From NCBI RefSeq assembly GCF_019802285.1, contig NZ_JAIEUJ010000001.1:310001-374000 (forward strand): DNA of 64,000 bases, given 5' to 3'. Under the pieces are notes generated by a model, which saw only the letters and a program-made list of their open reading frames with translations, was not told where the DNA came from and made no database searches. Numbering within the stretch: the first letter of the stretch is position 1; the number at the start of each line of letters is the position of its first letter. The DNA is from Novilysobacter antarcticus (GTDB lineage: Bacteria > Pseudomonadota > Gammaproteobacteria > Xanthomonadales > Xanthomonadaceae). Below, piece after piece: positions 42,570 to 53,721 of this stretch. The translations under genes and the position numbers were made by a program.

Positions 42570-44582
42570 CTACTTCTTCTTGCTCTTTTCCGCGGCCGGC
42601 TCCGGACGCAGCACGATGCGGTCGTCCGCCTTCAGCTGCATCGGAGCACTCGCCTTGCAGCCGTAGGTCGTGCCAAAGGCGGCCATGTTCATCAGCGGGC
42701 CGTTGGTCCGCCATTTGCCGGGCGCATGCACGCCGTGCGCGGCGAGCTGGGCGGCCGACCCCGGGCTCAAATGCTGCGGCCACAGAGCGGCCCAGCCCTC
42801 GAAGAACGCCTCCCTGGCTTTCTTGTCCGCGTCCGGCACGGCCTTGTTGAAGGCTTCCCAGGCAAGCTGGACGCCGGCGATGTCGGCGATGTTCTCGTCC
42901 CGGGTCGCCATCGCATTGACCTTGGCGCCATTGAGCATCGGGTAGTCGAAACCGCTGTATTGGGTCACGACGCGGTTGCCCATCGCATCCCAGGTGGAGG
43001 CGTCCTGCGGGGCCCACCAGTCACGGATATCCGAATCGGCCGCGATATGCCGGCCGCGGGCATCAAACCCGTGGCTGATCTCGTGCCCGACCAGAGCGCC
43101 GAAACCGCCGTAGCGGGTCGCCGTCTGCGCCAGCGGATCCAGCAGCGGTGCCTGCAGCGCGGCGGCAGTGACGATCAAGCGATTCTGGGCCAGGTCGTAC
43201 GTAAGGGCGGGCTGCTGGGGCAGCACGTCCCAGCGGCGGTCGGCGTTGTTCTCGCCGATGCGACGCATTTCCTCGCGGTGGCGCCAGGTCGATGCGATGA
43301 GCATGTTGCCGCCGAAGCTGCCACGTCCCATTGGCTGGATGGTGAAATCCAGGTCGCGGGCCGGGACGCCCAGCTCGATCTTCATCTTCGCCAGCTTGGC
43401 GGACGCTTCTGCCCGGGCCTGCTCGCTGATGCGGGTGTCACTGGCCAGCGAATCGGCCAGCGCATTGCGGACCTGGCCGGCAATCTGCAGGGCCTGCTCG
43501 CGCGTCTCCGGCTTCAGGAACCGCGCCGCGTACTCGTGGCCCAGCATGGGGCCGGCGGCGTGGTTGATCGCATCCAGCACCTGCTGCTCGCGCGAGGGTG
43601 GCGCTGAATCGCCGGCGATCACGCGACCGTGGAAATCGAAATGGGCGTCGCGCCAGGCCTTGGCGAGGTAGGGCGCCATCGAGTCGCCTACACGCCAACG
43701 CAGGTACGCCCGCCACTGTTCCGGCTTGAGCTCACCGATCAGCCGGTCCACTTCCGCCAGGCGCGCCGGGGTAGCGATGGAAACGGTGGCCGTGGTGACA
43801 CCCTGGGCATCGAGGAACTTGTCGAGTTCAAGGTTGGGGTACTGGGAGGCCAGACTGGCGGTGTCTACAGCGGCATAGTTGCTCCGCGGGTCGCGAAGCT
43901 CGGCCAGTGGACGCGAGGCCTTTGCCAGGCGGGTTTCCAGGTCGACGACCATCTGCACCTGTTTGGCAAGTTCCCTGTCCTTGACACCGGTGAGGGCGAG
44001 GATTTTTTCGATATAGGCGCGGTATTGCGCCATGACGGCCTGGGTCGGTTCATCCGTGCGCAGGTAATAGGCCGGATCGGGCAGGCCCACGCCGCCTTGG
44101 CTGAAGTAGCCGATGTGGCGCGACAGGTTGGCCAGGTCGATGTCGGCGCCGAAGTGGAATGCCACCGGAATGCCGACCTGGTGCAGCGCGGCAATAGCCG
44201 GCGCGATGCTCTTGCTGCGTTTAATCGCGACGATACGATCCAGCAGCGGCGCCAGCGGCTGGGCGCCATCGGCCTCCACGCCAGCCTCGTTCAGGCCGCT
44301 GGCCCAGAAATCACCCAGCAACTGCTGGATGGGGCCCTGCGGCGCCTGCATCGCGCCGTTGAGCAGGTCGATCTGCTCCTGGCGCGCGCGGGTCTCGAGC
44401 TGGCCGAGCGCGGAAATGGAGTCGGCACCCGCCGGCAACGGGTTGGCCATCAGCCAGCCGGCATTGGCGAAGCCGTAGAAGTCGGAGCAGGCCTCGGCCG
44501 TATCCTGGGCGCTGACGGAGGGCGAGGCGAGGCCGGCGGTCAAGCCGATGGCGAGGGCATAAAACAGGGGTCGAAGGGTCAT
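42570..44582 (-). CDS. M13-family (neprilysin-like) zinc metallopeptidase
   Basis: 670 residues. Signal peptide ending near PSVSAQ. The zinc motif HEISHGFDARG (HExxH) lies around residue 500, and the third ligand is in ENIADIAGVQLA. The C-terminus has the expected cysteine and histidine region and a lysine-rich tail (AAEKSKKK). Secreted or periplasmic enzyme that trims peptides. ATG 44582 gives a proper signal peptide; an ATG four codons earlier is possible. Confidence 0.92.
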   Translation of the reverse strand: MTLRPLFYALAIGLTAGLASPSVSAQDTAEACSDFYGFANAGWLMANPLPAGADSISALGQLETRARQEQIDLLNGAMQAPQGPIQQLLGDFWASGLNEAGVEADGAQPLAPLLDRIVAIKRSKSIAPAIAALHQVGIPVAFHFGADIDLANLSRHIGYFSQGGVGLPDPAYYLRTDEPTQAVMAQYRAYIEKILALTGVKDRELAKQVQMVVDLETRLAKASRPLAELRDPRSNYAAVDTASLASQYPNLELDKFLDAQGVTTATVSIATPARLAEVDRLIGELKPEQWRAYLRWRVGDSMAPYLAKAWRDAHFDFHGRVIAGDSAPPSREQQVLDAINHAAGPMLGHEYAARFLKPETREQALQIAGQVRNALADSLASDTRISEQARAEASAKLAKMKIELGVPARDLDFTIQPMGRGSFGGNMLIASTWRHREEMRRIGENNADRRWDVLPQQPALTYDLAQNRLIVTAAALQAPLLDPLAQTATRYGGFGALVGHEISHGFDARGRHIAADSDIRDWWAPQDASTWDAMGNRVVTQYSGFDYPMLNGAKVNAMATRDENIADIAGVQLAWEAFNKAVPDADKKAREAFFEGWAALWPQHLSPGSAAQLAAHGVHAPGKWRTNGPLMNMAAFGTTYGCKASAPMQLKADDRIVLRPEPAAEKSKKK

Positions 44583-44644
44583 CGGGTAGTCCATCCAGAA
44601 TATCTCCGGCAGTCTAGCAAGGCGGCGGGCAGTACAATGCCCCC

Positions 44645-45913
44645 ATGAGCCAACACGTCGTCCTGCCCTGCCTTGCTCCTGCCTTTGGTCCGATGCCGCG
44701 CCGCGTCACGCGCGCGGTCAGCATCGGTGGCGTCACCGTAGGGGGCGGGGCGCCGGTTGTCGTGCAGTCCATGACCAATACCGACACCGCCGATATCAAT
44801 TCGACGGTGAAACAGGTGGCCGATCTGTGGCGCGCCGGCTCGGAGCTGGTCCGCATCACAGTCAACAATGCCGAAGCCGCCGCTGCGGTGCCGCGCATCC
44901 GCGACAAGCTGGCAATGATCGGCGCGCCGGTACCGCTGATCGGAGATTTCCATTACAACGGCCACCAGTTGCTCACCGCCGAGCCGGCCGCCGCGGAGGC
45001 GCTGGCAAAGTTCCGCATCAATCCTGGCAACGTCGGTTTTGGCAAGAAGCGCGATACCCAGTTCGCGACCCTGATCGAGCTGGCGATCCAGTACGACAAG
45101 CCGGTGCGCATCGGCGCCAATTGGGGCTCGCTCGACCAGTCGCTGGCGCGCGAACTGATGGACGAGAACGCCTTGCGTGCCGAGCCTTGGGATGCCGGGC
45201 GCGTGCTGCGCGAGGCCTTGCTGCGTTCGGCGCTGGATTCGGCGGCGCGCGCGGTGGATATCGGGCTGCCCGCAGACCGGATCGTGCTCAGCGCCAAGGT
45301 GAGCGGAGTCCAGGAGCTGGTCACCGTCTATCGCGAGTTGGCGGCGCGGGGCGATTACGCCCTGCATCTGGGCCTGACCGAGGCCGGCATAGGCAGCAAG
45401 GGCATCGTTGCCTCCAGCGCCGCGCTGGGGGTGTTGTTGCAGGAAGGCATCGGCGACACCATCCGCATCTCGCTGACGCCGGAGCCGGGGCAGTCGCGCA
45501 CCAACGAGGTGATCGTGGCCCAGGAGCTTTTGCAGACGATGGGCCTGCGTGCGTTTACGCCGATGGTCACCGCATGCCCGGGTTGCGGACGGACCACCAG
45601 CACGTTCTTCCAGGAGCTGGCGCAGAAGGTGCAGGAACACGTCCGGGCAAAGATGCCGGAGTGGAAGATCACCCATCCCGGTGCGGAAAACCTCACCCTC
45701 GCGGTGATGGGCTGCATCGTCAATGGACCGGGTGAATCCCGCCACGCCAACATCGGTATCTCGTTGCCCGGCACCGGTGAGGCGCCGTCGGCCCCGGTGT
45801 TCGAGGACGGTGAGAAAACCGTGACTCTGCGCGGCGAGCACATCGCCGATGAATTCCTGGGCCTGATCGACGCCTATGTCGAGCGCCACCATGGCGGCGC
45901 CCGGCGAGCCTGA
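44645..45913 (+). CDS. ispG: 4-hydroxy-3-methylbut-2-enyl diphosphate synthase (flavodoxin)
   Basis: Reduces the cyclic diphosphate intermediate to HMBPP in the isoprenoid pathway, using a 4Fe-4S cluster. 422 residues, with the insertion that is usual in Xanthomonadaceae. [19 protein letters not shown] near the start, [11 protein letters not shown], and cluster ligands in TACPGCGRT and GCIVNGPGE. It overlaps the following PAP2 gene. dxs of the same pathway is at 5.9 kb. Confidence 0.96.
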   Translation: MSQHVVLPCLAPAFGPMPRRVTRAVSIGGVTVGGGAPVVVQSMTNTDTADINSTVKQVADLWRAGSELVRITVNNAEAAAAVPRIRDKLAMIGAPVPLIGDFHYNGHQLLTAEPAAAEALAKFRINPGNVGFGKKRDTQFATLIELAIQYDKPVRIGANWGSLDQSLARELMDENALRAEPWDAGRVLREALLRSALDSAARAVDIGLPADRIVLSAKVSGVQELVTVYRELAARGDYALHLGLTEAGIGSKGIVASSAALGVLLQEGIGDTIRISLTPEPGQSRTNEVIVAQELLQTMGLRAFTPMVTACPGCGRTTSTFFQELAQKVQEHVRAKMPEWKITHPGAENLTLAVMGCIVNGPGESRHANIGISLPGTGEAPSAPVFEDGEKTVTLRGEHIADEFLGLIDAYVERHHGGARRA

Positions 45914-46742
45914 CCCGCCGCCAAGCGGGCCGCTGGAGCCCGGCCCGGCTGGAGTCGACCGTCGCGTACCCGACATCGCAGGCGGGCGTTTGCCAGCAGG
46001 CAAAGCCGGGTTGCCGGCTGACACCGCGCTTTCCGCCGAGAGTGCCCCGGCGACCCTGCGCCGCGAGCAGCGGCTGCTGGTCCGTATCGCCCGGGACTTC
46101 GGCTGGCCGCTGGTGCTGGTGTTTCTGACCTTGCTGTTGCCCTTGTGGGGCTTTTCCAAGCTCGCCGTGGAGCTGCGGGAGGGGGCGATCTTCGCCTTTG
46201 ACGAGCCGTTCCTGCGCGCGCTGCGCGCAATGGCCAGCGCCGGCGGCGACCGGTTTTTCGTCCTGCTCTCGAACCTGGGCTACCTGTACGGCGTGGTGCC
46301 GGTCGACATCGTTCTGGTCGCGGTGCTGTTTATCCGCCGCCACCTGAGGGCCGCCACGTTCGCGTCCATGGCCGTGGTGGGATCGGCGCTGCTGAACGTC
46401 TCGGCCAAGCGCATATTCACCCGGGACAGGCCTTCGCTCTGGGAGTCGATCACGCCTGAAGTCACCTGGAGCTTTCCCAGCGGACACGCGATGGGCTCTG
46501 CAACGCTGGCCGCGGTCGTGATCGTGCTTGTGTGGCACACCCGCTGGCGTTGGCCCGCCATCGCGGCAATGTCCGCTTTTGTCCTGCTGGTGGGAATCTC
46601 GCGGATGTATCTGGGCGTGCATTACCCGTCCGACATCCTTGCGGGTTGGGCCGTGGCCAGCGCGTGGACGGCGGCCTGCCATCTCGCGGTTTACCGCTTC
46701 CGCGCGCCGATATGGCCGGCCCGCGACGAGCGCACGCGCTGA
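45876..46742 (+). CDS. PAP2-superfamily membrane phosphatase
   Basis: About 288 residues, five to six membrane helices. Phosphatase motifs: [25 protein letters not shown] and [17 protein letters not shown]. The start overlaps the end of ispG by 38 bases (or 23 if ATG 45891 is used). The N-terminal about 60 residues are low-complexity and proline-rich. The substrate may be a lipid diphosphate such as undecaprenyl diphosphate, which fits the isoprenoid neighbour, but this is inference. Confidence 0.88.
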   Translation: MSSATMAAPGEPDPPPSGPLEPGPAGVDRRVPDIAGGRLPAGKAGLPADTALSAESAPATLRREQRLLVRIARDFGWPLVLVFLTLLLPLWGFSKLAVELREGAIFAFDEPFLRALRAMASAGGDRFFVLLSNLGYLYGVVPVDIVLVAVLFIRRHLRAATFASMAVVGSALLNVSAKRIFTRDRPSLWESITPEVTWSFPSGHAMGSATLAAVVIVLVWHTRWRWPAIAAMSAFVLLVGISRMYLGVHYPSDILAGWAVASAWTAACHLAVYRFRAPIWPARDERTR

Positions 46743-46748
46743 ACGCTC

Positions 46749-47669
46749 TCAGTTGCCGGGCTTGGCTGCGCTGGTCGGCGCGGTGCTCGCGGCCCTGCGG
46801 GAGAGGCTGGCTTCACGGTGCGCGATGTAGCCATTGGCACTGAAGATGATTGCCGCGCCCAGCAGTGTCCACCGGTCCAGCGCTTCCCCGAACAGGAAGT
46901 AGCCGAAAACCACGACAATCGGCAGTTGCATGAAACTGATCGGAACCAGGGCGGACACTTCGCCCAGCTTCAGTGCCCGTGTCCACAACATGTGCCCGCC
47001 GGTGCCCAGCACGCCGGCCAGCACCACCCACAGCCAGACGATGCCCTGCGGCCATTCCCACACCCACAGCGCCGGGAGCAGCGACAGCGGCACCCACAGC
47101 ATGGTGGTCAGGATCACGATCCGGTCCGCCGGCTCGGTATAGGCCAGCTGCTTGATCTGGATGGCGACGATGCCGCTGATGACGGCGGCCGTCACCGCGA
47201 CCAGCGACGCGGCGCTGAACTCGGTCGTGCCCGGACGGACGATGACCAGCACCCCGATAAAGCCCAGGATGACCGCACTCCAGCGACGCACGCGCACCTG
47301 CTCGCCCAGCCAGAGCACGGCGGCGATGGTGACGAACAGCGGCGTGGAATAGGACAGCGAGACGGCCTGTGCCAGCGGCAGATGGCTGATTGCCCAGAAG
47401 CCGCAGAACATCGACAGCGTGCCGAGTACGCAACGCACGATATAGCGCGGCATCTGCTGGGTGCGCAGTAGCCCCGGCCCGTGCCTGAGCAGCAGTGGCA
47501 GGGCCGCGAGCATGCCGAAGAAGCTGCGGAAGAAAGCGATCTCGAAGGTGTGCAGCGACTCTGATGCCAACCGGATGGTGATCACCATCACGGCGAAAAA
47601 TGCGGTGCTGCCCAGCATCAACAGCGCTGCGCGGGTGTGGATCGAGATCGGCGGTTTGGTTGATGTCAC
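46749..47669 (-). CDS. EamA/DMT-family transporter
   Basis: 306 residues, ten membrane helices in two EamA repeats; for example AFFRSFFGMLAALPLLL and MFCGFWAISHLPLAQAVSLS in the first and LVPISFMQLPIVVVFGYFLF in the second. Exporter of small metabolites; substrate unknown. GTG start overlaps the murB stop (GTGA). Confidence 0.88.
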   Translation of the reverse strand: MTSTKPPISIHTRAALLMLGSTAFFAVMVITIRLASESLHTFEIAFFRSFFGMLAALPLLLRHGPGLLRTQQMPRYIVRCVLGTLSMFCGFWAISHLPLAQAVSLSYSTPLFVTIAAVLWLGEQVRVRRWSAVILGFIGVLVIVRPGTTEFSAASLVAVTAAVISGIVAIQIKQLAYTEPADRIVILTTMLWVPLSLLPALWVWEWPQGIVWLWVVLAGVLGTGGHMLWTRALKLGEVSALVPISFMQLPIVVVFGYFLFGEALDRWTLLGAAIIFSANGYIAHREASLSRRAASTAPTSAAKPGN

Positions 47670-48706
47670 CAGACGGCGCCGATCAATCGCGGTTCCGGCT
47701 CCAGGGCGACGCCAAACCGTTCGTTCACCGAACCTGCTATCTCCCGGGCCAGGTCGTAAAGCGCTTGTCCGCTGGCCGCGCCGTGGTTGACCAGCACCAG
47801 CGCGTGGGTCGCTGAGACGCCCGCGTCACCGCAGCGGTGGCCTTTCCAGCCGCAGGCATCGATCAGCCATGCGGCAGACACCTTTCTCGTCGAGTCCTCA
47901 GCGGTGGCGAACATCGGCATGGAAGGGTGGGCGTCGAGCAGGGCGCTGGCCTGGGCGGCCGCCAGGATGGGGTTTTTGAAGAAGCTGCCGGCGTTGCCGA
48001 TCACCGCCGGATCGGGCAGCTTGCTGCGCCGGATGGCCACGACCGCGTCGGCGACCTCGCGCGCCGTGGGCTGCACTACGCCATGCGCCTCCAGTTGCGT
48101 GCTGATGCCTGCATAGGACAGGCGTGGCTTGAATTCACGGGGCAGGGCGAACTCGACCGCGGTGATGATGAAGCGACCGGACTCCCGTTTGAACAGGCTG
48201 TCGCGATAGGCGAACGCGCAGTCATCGGCACCCAGGTGATGCCACTCCCCGGTGGCCGGCTCGAACGCCTCCACCCGATGGATGAACTCGCCGACCTCGA
48301 CACCATAGGCACCGATGTTCTGGATCGGTGCGGCGCCGACTGTGCCGGGGATCAAGGCCAGGTTCTCCAGCCCGCAAAGGCCGAGTGCAAGCGATTCCAT
48401 GACCAGTTCGTGCCAAGGGGTTCCCGCGTCGGCACGCAGGATCGACTTGTCGGGGCCCTCTCCCACCACGGAGATGCGGCGGCCAGTCAGAGAAAGAAGG
48501 GGGGCTTGCGGATCGCCCACGAACAACAGGTTGCTGCCACCGCCAATCACCAGTGGTGATCGGTCGCGGAAATCCTGCGATCCCAGTAGATCCGGCAGGA
48601 AGGAGGCGTCGTCCACTTCGGCCAGCACAGGTGCATTTGCAGGCACACCGAAGGTGTTGCGCGACTTCAGCGGCACATTGCGGAACAGTTGCACCGACGG
48701 GCTCAT
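47666..48706 (-). CDS. murB: UDP-N-acetylenolpyruvoylglucosamine reductase
   Basis: Second step of peptidoglycan precursor synthesis. 346 residues (E. coli 342, type I). It has [16 protein letters not shown]-binding [12 protein letters not shown], the proton-donor serine in [12 protein letters not shown] and the C-terminal glutamate in LEPEPRLIG. It overlaps pyrD (ATGA) and EamA (GTGA). Confidence 0.96.
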   Translation of the reverse strand: MSPSVQLFRNVPLKSRNTFGVPANAPVLAEVDDASFLPDLLGSQDFRDRSPLVIGGGSNLLFVGDPQAPLLSLTGRRISVVGEGPDKSILRADAGTPWHELVMESLALGLCGLENLALIPGTVGAAPIQNIGAYGVEVGEFIHRVEAFEPATGEWHHLGADDCAFAYRDSLFKRESGRFIITAVEFALPREFKPRLSYAGISTQLEAHGVVQPTAREVADAVVAIRRSKLPDPAVIGNAGSFFKNPILAAAQASALLDAHPSMPMFATAEDSTRKVSAAWLIDACGWKGHRCGDAGVSATHALVLVNHGAASGQALYDLAREIAGSVNERFGVALEPEPRLIGAVW

Positions 48707-49761
48707 GCAGCCGGGGGCATCGGTCCGCCGCTGGGCGAGAACTTGCGGCGGCGAATGGCTTCCACGCACTCGTTGATCAGGGCCGGGCCGCGGTAGACCA
48801 GGCCCGAGTAGCACTGCACCAAGGTCGCCCCGGCGGCCATCTTGGTCACCGCGTCGGCGCCACTGAGGATGCCACCGACACCCACCAAGGGGATCGACTC
48901 GGGAAGGCGCGTGCGCATCATCCGCAACACCGTGGTGGAGCGGCCCATCAACGGTTTCCCGGACAGACCGCCCGCCTCGTCGGCGCCGCGCACGCCTTCC
49001 ACCGCGATGCGCGAGACGGTGGTGTTGGTCGCGATCACTCCGTCTACCTCCATTTCCGTCAGCACGCGCGCGCAGGCTTCGATATCCGGGTCCGACAGGT
49101 CCGGCGCGATCTTCACCAGCATCGGGATCCGCCGGCCATGCTTGGCGCCCAGACGCTCCTGCTCATCGCGCAGCGTGCCTACCAGACGCCGCAGGGTCTG
49201 TTCCTCCTGCAGCTCGCGCAGCCCCGCCGTGTTCGGTGAGGAGATGTTGACGGTGACGTAATCGGCCAGCTCGTAAACGCGCGACAGGCAGTACATGTAG
49301 TCGCCGTCGGCGATATCGTTGGGGGTGTCCTTGTTCTTGCCGATGTTGATGCCCAGCAGCGCACCCTTTCGGTCGGCACGCTCGACATTGCGCACCAACG
49401 CGTCCACGCCCGCGTTGTTGAAGCCCAGCCGGTTGATGACCGCCTTGTGCGAAGGCAGGCGGAACATCCGCGGTTTCGGGTTGCCCTCCTGCGGGCGGGG
49501 CGTGACGGTGCCGATCTCGACGAAACCGAAGCCAAGCGCCATCAGTGCATCGATGTGCTCGCCGTTCTTGTCCAGCCCGGCAGCCAACCCGACCGGGTTG
49601 GGGAAATCCAGCCCGAACGCCCGTGTCGGCAGCGGGGCAGGGGTTTTCGACAGCAGCGAAGCCGCACCCGATCGCCAGGCGACATCGAGCGCGCGCAGAC
49701 CGAGGTCATGCGCGCGCTCGGCATCCATGGCGAACAGCAGCGGGCGGGCCAGACCGTACAC
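48703..49761 (-). CDS. pyrD: Dihydroorotate dehydrogenase (quinone), class 2
   Basis: Oxidises dihydroorotate to orotate, passing electrons to quinone. 352 residues (E. coli 336). N-terminal membrane-associated segment [28 protein letters not shown], catalytic serine in [14 protein letters not shown], and FMN-binding ending with [20 protein letters not shown] start; two bases after the DUF4190 stop. Confidence 0.96.
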   Translation of the reverse strand: MYGLARPLLFAMDAERAHDLGLRALDVAWRSGAASLLSKTPAPLPTRAFGLDFPNPVGLAAGLDKNGEHIDALMALGFGFVEIGTVTPRPQEGNPKPRMFRLPSHKAVINRLGFNNAGVDALVRNVERADRKGALLGINIGKNKDTPNDIADGDYMYCLSRVYELADYVTVNISSPNTAGLRELQEEQTLRRLVGTLRDEQERLGAKHGRRIPMLVKIAPDLSDPDIEACARVLTEMEVDGVIATNTTVSRIAVEGVRGADEAGGLSGKPLMGRSTTVLRMMRTRLPESIPLVGVGGILSGADAVTKMAAGATLVQCYSGLVYRGPALINECVEAIRRRKFSPSGGPMPPAA

Positions 49762-49763
49762 GT

Positions 49764-50090
49764 CTATCCCCAGTTGGAGGCGACCGCGAGGAAGGCCGCC
49801 AGGCCGCCGAACAGCAGCACCACGCCGATGATCGAGAGTATGGCCACGGCGACCATCGCGTAGCCGAGCACCAGCCCGCTGACCGCCAGTCCGTCACCAT
49901 CGACCAGGCCATTGCCGCGCTTGATCTCACCGCGCGCCATGTGCCCGGTGACGATCGCCACGAGGCTGCCCACGAAGGGCAGCAGGGTCCAGCCCAGGAT
50001 GCCGGCAACCAGGCTGATGACGGCCATGCTGCTGGTCCGGCGAATCTGGTTGGCCGGTGGCGGAAGCGGGGCGGAGACGGATGTGTTCAT
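49764..50090 (-). CDS. DUF4190 membrane protein
   Basis: 108 residues with two membrane helices (about 25-45 and 70-100) around a [11 protein letters not shown] loop, which is the DUF4190 signature: small-molecule or unknown role. Lies between the aldehyde dehydrogenase and pyrD genes with short gaps. Confidence 0.8.
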   Translation of the reverse strand: MNTSVSAPLPPPANQIRRTSSMAVISLVAGILGWTLLPFVGSLVAIVTGHMARGEIKRGNGLVDGDGLAVSGLVLGYAMVAVAILSIIGVVLLFGGLAAFLAVASNWG

Positions 50091-50114
50091 CGAGAGTGCT
50101 CGGTGGGTGGGAGC

Positions 50115-51647
50115 TTACAGGTCGAACTTGATGCCCTGCGCCAGCGGCAGTTCGTCAGAGTAGTTGATGGTGTTGGTCTGGCGACGCATGTAGGCGCGCC
50201 ACGCGTCGGAGCCGGACTCGCGCCCACCGCCGGTTTCCTTTTCGCCACCGAATGCGCCGCCGATCTCTGCACCGGAGGTGCCGATGTTGACGTTGGCGAT
50301 GCCGCAATCCGAGCCCCACGCCGACAGGAACTGCTCGGCCGCCTTCAGGCTTTCGGTGAAGATCGCCGAGGACAGGCCCTGCGGCACGTCGTTCTGCATC
50401 TCGATCGCCTCATCCAGGGTGCTGAACTTCATCACGTACAGGATGGGGGCGAAAGTTTCCGTCTGCACCACGTCGGCGCTGTTGGCCAGGCCGGTGATCA
50501 GGGTCGGCAGGACGAAATTGCCCTTGCGGTCGATCGCCTCGCCACCGGATTCGACCTTGCCACCGGCCGCCTTGGCCTTCTCGATCGCAGCGAGGAATTC
50601 CTTGACGCCTTCGGGGCTGTTCAGCGGGCCCATCAGGTTGGCCGGGTCGGTAGGGTCACCGATTTTGCCTTCGACCTGCTTGTAGGCGGCGACCAGTTTG
50701 GCCAGCACGTCGTCATAGATCGATTCGTGGATGAACACGCGGCGCGTCGAGGTGCAGCGCTGGCCGGCGGTGCCGACGGCGCCGAACACGATCGCCGGGA
50801 TGGCCAGCTTCAGGTCCGCGCTGGCGTCGACGATCATCGCGTTGTTGCCACCCAGCTCCAGCAACGAGCGACCCATGCGCTTGGCAACACGCTCGCCCAC
50901 ATGGCGACCGACCTTGGTGGAACCGGTGAAGCTGATCAGGTTGATGCGCTTGTCGTCAACGAAGTGCTGGGCCAACTCGGTGCCGGCGTCGTTGAACAGG
51001 AAGAAGATGTCGGGAAACCCGCCCTTGCGCAGCGCTTCGTTGCAGATCTTGATCGAGGCGATGGCCGACAACGGGGTCTTGGGCGACGGCTTCCAGATGG
51101 TGATGTTGCCGCAGACCGCAGAGACCAGCGCGTTCCACGCCCATACCGCGACCGGGAAGTTGAACGCCGAGATCACGCCGACGATGCCGAGCGGGTGCCA
51201 CTGCTCGTACATGCGGTGACCCGGGCGCTCGGAGTGCATGGTCAGGCCGTACAGCTGACGTGACAGGCCGACGGCGAACTCGCCGATGTCGATCATCTCC
51301 TGCACTTCGCCGTCGCCTTCGGGCTTGGACTTGCCCATCTCCAGCGCGACCAGCGAACCCAGTTTGTCCTTATTCTCGCGCAGCGCGTCAGCGCACAGCC
51401 GGACCGCTTCGCCGCGGCGCGGGGCCGGTGTGCTGCGCCACACCTTGAACGCGGCCTGGGCGCGCTCGACGATCGTGTCGTAGTCGGCCTGCGTGGTTGC
51501 ATGCACCTTCGCCAGTGACTCGCCGTCGGTCGGGCTGAGCGGCTCCAGCATGCCCGCGGTGCCGGCCTTGGCCCATTCGCCATTGCCGAGGTAGGTGCCG
51601 GATTCAGTGTCATTCAGGCCGAGCGCAGTGAGGACGGGATGGGTCAT
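50115..51647 (-). CDS. ALDH7-family semialdehyde dehydrogenase
   Basis: 510 residues. The ALDH7 (antiquitin, piperideine-6-carboxylate dehydrogenase) group is suggested by the N-terminus and the motifs [31 protein letters not shown], the glutamate in [11 protein letters not shown], the cysteine in [16 protein letters not shown] and the C-terminal [20 protein letters not shown]. Oxidises alpha-aminoadipate semialdehyde in lysine breakdown. No lysine catabolic partner is nearby. Confidence 0.9.
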   Translation of the reverse strand: MTHPVLTALGLNDTESGTYLGNGEWAKAGTAGMLEPLSPTDGESLAKVHATTQADYDTIVERAQAAFKVWRSTPAPRRGEAVRLCADALRENKDKLGSLVALEMGKSKPEGDGEVQEMIDIGEFAVGLSRQLYGLTMHSERPGHRMYEQWHPLGIVGVISAFNFPVAVWAWNALVSAVCGNITIWKPSPKTPLSAIASIKICNEALRKGGFPDIFFLFNDAGTELAQHFVDDKRINLISFTGSTKVGRHVGERVAKRMGRSLLELGGNNAMIVDASADLKLAIPAIVFGAVGTAGQRCTSTRRVFIHESIYDDVLAKLVAAYKQVEGKIGDPTDPANLMGPLNSPEGVKEFLAAIEKAKAAGGKVESGGEAIDRKGNFVLPTLITGLANSADVVQTETFAPILYVMKFSTLDEAIEMQNDVPQGLSSAIFTESLKAAEQFLSAWGSDCGIANVNIGTSGAEIGGAFGGEKETGGGRESGSDAWRAYMRRQTNTINYSDELPLAQGIKFDL

Positions 51648-51752
51648 GAAGATCTCCTGTTGATCGAACAGTGGTGAAGCCGCGCTTCAAGCCGCGGGCA
51701 AATCCGGGCGACGCACGCCGCAGTGCCACGAAAAGTTCTCGCAGACGACGAA

Positions 51753-51829
51753 TGGTGACCCCGACACGATTCGAACGTGTGACCTGTCCCTTAGGAGGGG
51801 ACCGCTCTATCCAGCTGAGCTACGGGGCC
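51753..51829 (-). tRNA. tRNA-Arg (anticodon CCT)
   Basis: 77 bases on the minus strand with encoded CCA. The acceptor stem pairs GGCCCCG with CGGGGTC (one G-T pair). The anticodon stem GTCCC/GGGAC holds loop CTCCTAA, giving anticodon CCT, which reads AGG. T arm GTTCGAATC. It lies 71 bases downstream of the large operon on the same strand. Confidence 0.96.
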
Positions 51830-51900
51830 GCAACACGCTATTTTCGCATGAACCGATGCGCGGGTGGCGCGGGGACCGGCCGAAGTCGCCCTGCGATTGC

Positions 51901-53721
51901 CTACCTGTCGCCCGCCGGGGCTTCAGCACGGATCGTTTCCGGATCACGCCCCCAGCGCGAGCGTTCCAGCCACCAGCAGGCTGATGTCAAAGCCAGCCAT
52001 GCCAAAAACCACGGCCAGCGGGGCCCGGGTGATGAGGATTGGTGCTGCTCAGGGAAGCCCGTGGAATGTGACGGCGCACCCGCTGCAAGGATCCGGGTCG
52101 CTTCCCGCAATGCGTGGGCGGTCATTGCCGGGGTTTGCTCTGCAGGCGGAATCAGGAAAAGCTGCGACTGTCCACGGTCGCGCAACTGGTGCCAGCCCGG
52201 GACGCTTGCCCAGAAGCCTGCGCAGCCGGGTGCGCTGCTGGCCGGATCGACATGCAGCGTGATCGACTCACCTGCAGGCGACACCACGAGTCCGCCGTCA
52301 CCAACGCCGCAGATCACGCTCCGCTGGTGCGGCGCAGCGACCTCGATGGTGATCGGCGATGCGGTGTCGGCGCTGGCGCGCGCGAGGGTGGTGAAGGCCC
52401 GGCTCCAGATCTCGCCATGCACGTCGTCGCGCCCGGCCAGGACCAGGCGGTAGCTGTCGACCAGAGGCGTTACGCCGACGCGGCCGCGACCATGGGCCAC
52501 CCAGAACCCCAGCGGCTGCCCGGCGCCGTCAGCAAGCAGCGCGATACCGTCAGCAGCCGTCACGCTCATGCCGCGGGTGAGGGTCGGCAGCGCGTCGGCG
52601 GAATCGCCTGATCCGACCAACCCTCCGCCAAGCCGGATCTCGCGGTCGGGGTTGGTGCGGGCGACGTTGAAGCCAAGTGCCGCCAGTTGCTGGCGGCTGC
52701 CATCGCCCACGGGTCCAGCCATCCGCAGCAATAGGCCCAGGCCGCGGTCGAGCGCGGCTGCGAGTACGCCACGTTGAGCGTGGGTGAGCGCGCCCCAGCT
52801 GCGGTCGTCGAGCACGAGCAAGTCGAATTGGTCAAGCGTTGTCGCATCGAATCGGCTGGGCGGGGTGCCGAGCTGCGTGCCGGCGCCCAGGCTGATGCGG
52901 GTATCGAGTTCGACGCCGGCATCGAGGGCCCAGCGGCGCAGGTACTTGAGTTCCGGCGAGGGCCCACCGGCCAGGATGAGGACCTTCAACACGCGCGCTG
53001 GCGTGACCTCGAGCGGTACTGGCACCTCGTCGATCGCGTTACCGTCCGGATCCAGCACCAGCAGGCGATACAGCGTCAAACCGGCGCTGCGTGCGCTCCC
53101 GTGCAGGGTGAACTGGCCGTCGTCGTCAAGCACACGGCTATCCATTAGGCGATCGGCCGGGTCGCGCAGCTCGACTGATCCGCCAGCGAGCGCTTCGGCC
53201 CGCCCGCTGACGGAGAAGCGCCGGCCAGCGGACACCCGATCAGGCGATTGCACTTCGATCAGGCCCGGTGCCTGCGGTGCTTCGCGAAAGTCGATTTCGC
53301 GGTCCCGGGCGGCCTCCCGGTCGCGCGCGACGAGGCCGGCGCCTACCACCTGGAGGCGCTGGGTCGCCGGGTACTTTCGCAATGCGCTGGCGAGGTCCGG
53401 AAAGCGCTCGGCGTCGGCGGGCAAGTCTGTGCCTGCTTCGGGCAACGCCACCCGGCGGTCGCCGACTGCCCCGGGCGCTGGGACCTGTTCGGCGTGGGCA
53501 GTCAGGACGACCAGCGTTCCCGCCTCATGTGGAACGGGCGGCGGAAACAATAAAAAGTAGAGCAGCCCAGCGCAGGCCAGTTGCGCCAGCAACAGCACCG
53601 TCGTGCGCAACGCATGGGGTCGCGATGCCACCGGCTGTCGTATCCGGACCCACATGGCGCGAGCGCTGCCGAGCAGCACCGCGAGTGCGAGTATTCCGAT
53701 CACCAACAGCGGCGGGTTCAT
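51901..53721 (-). CDS. Membrane protein with amidotransferase-like middle, MoxR operon
   Basis: 606 residues. Two N-terminal membrane helices (about 5-22 and 40-60) and one C-terminal helix (about 572-590). The middle (about 245-345) contains LKVLILAGGPSPELKYLRR and FDLLVLDDRSWGALTHAQRG, the pattern of the class I glutamine amidotransferase-like domain found in BatA/MoxR clusters. No catalytic Cys-His-Glu triad is recognisable, so it is likely a binding fold. It is the last gene of the operon and overlaps the previous one by ATGA. Confidence 0.7.
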   Translation of the reverse strand: MNPPLLVIGILALAVLLGSARAMWVRIRQPVASRPHALRTTVLLLAQLACAGLLYFLLFPPPVPHEAGTLVVLTAHAEQVPAPGAVGDRRVALPEAGTDLPADAERFPDLASALRKYPATQRLQVVGAGLVARDREAARDREIDFREAPQAPGLIEVQSPDRVSAGRRFSVSGRAEALAGGSVELRDPADRLMDSRVLDDDGQFTLHGSARSAGLTLYRLLVLDPDGNAIDEVPVPLEVTPARVLKVLILAGGPSPELKYLRRWALDAGVELDTRISLGAGTQLGTPPSRFDATTLDQFDLLVLDDRSWGALTHAQRGVLAAALDRGLGLLLRMAGPVGDGSRQQLAALGFNVARTNPDREIRLGGGLVGSGDSADALPTLTRGMSVTAADGIALLADGAGQPLGFWVAHGRGRVGVTPLVDSYRLVLAGRDDVHGEIWSRAFTTLARASADTASPITIEVAAPHQRSVICGVGDGGLVVSPAGESITLHVDPASSAPGCAGFWASVPGWHQLRDRGQSQLFLIPPAEQTPAMTAHALREATRILAAGAPSHSTGFPEQHQSSSPGPRWPWFLAWLALTSACWWLERSRWGRDPETIRAEAPAGDR

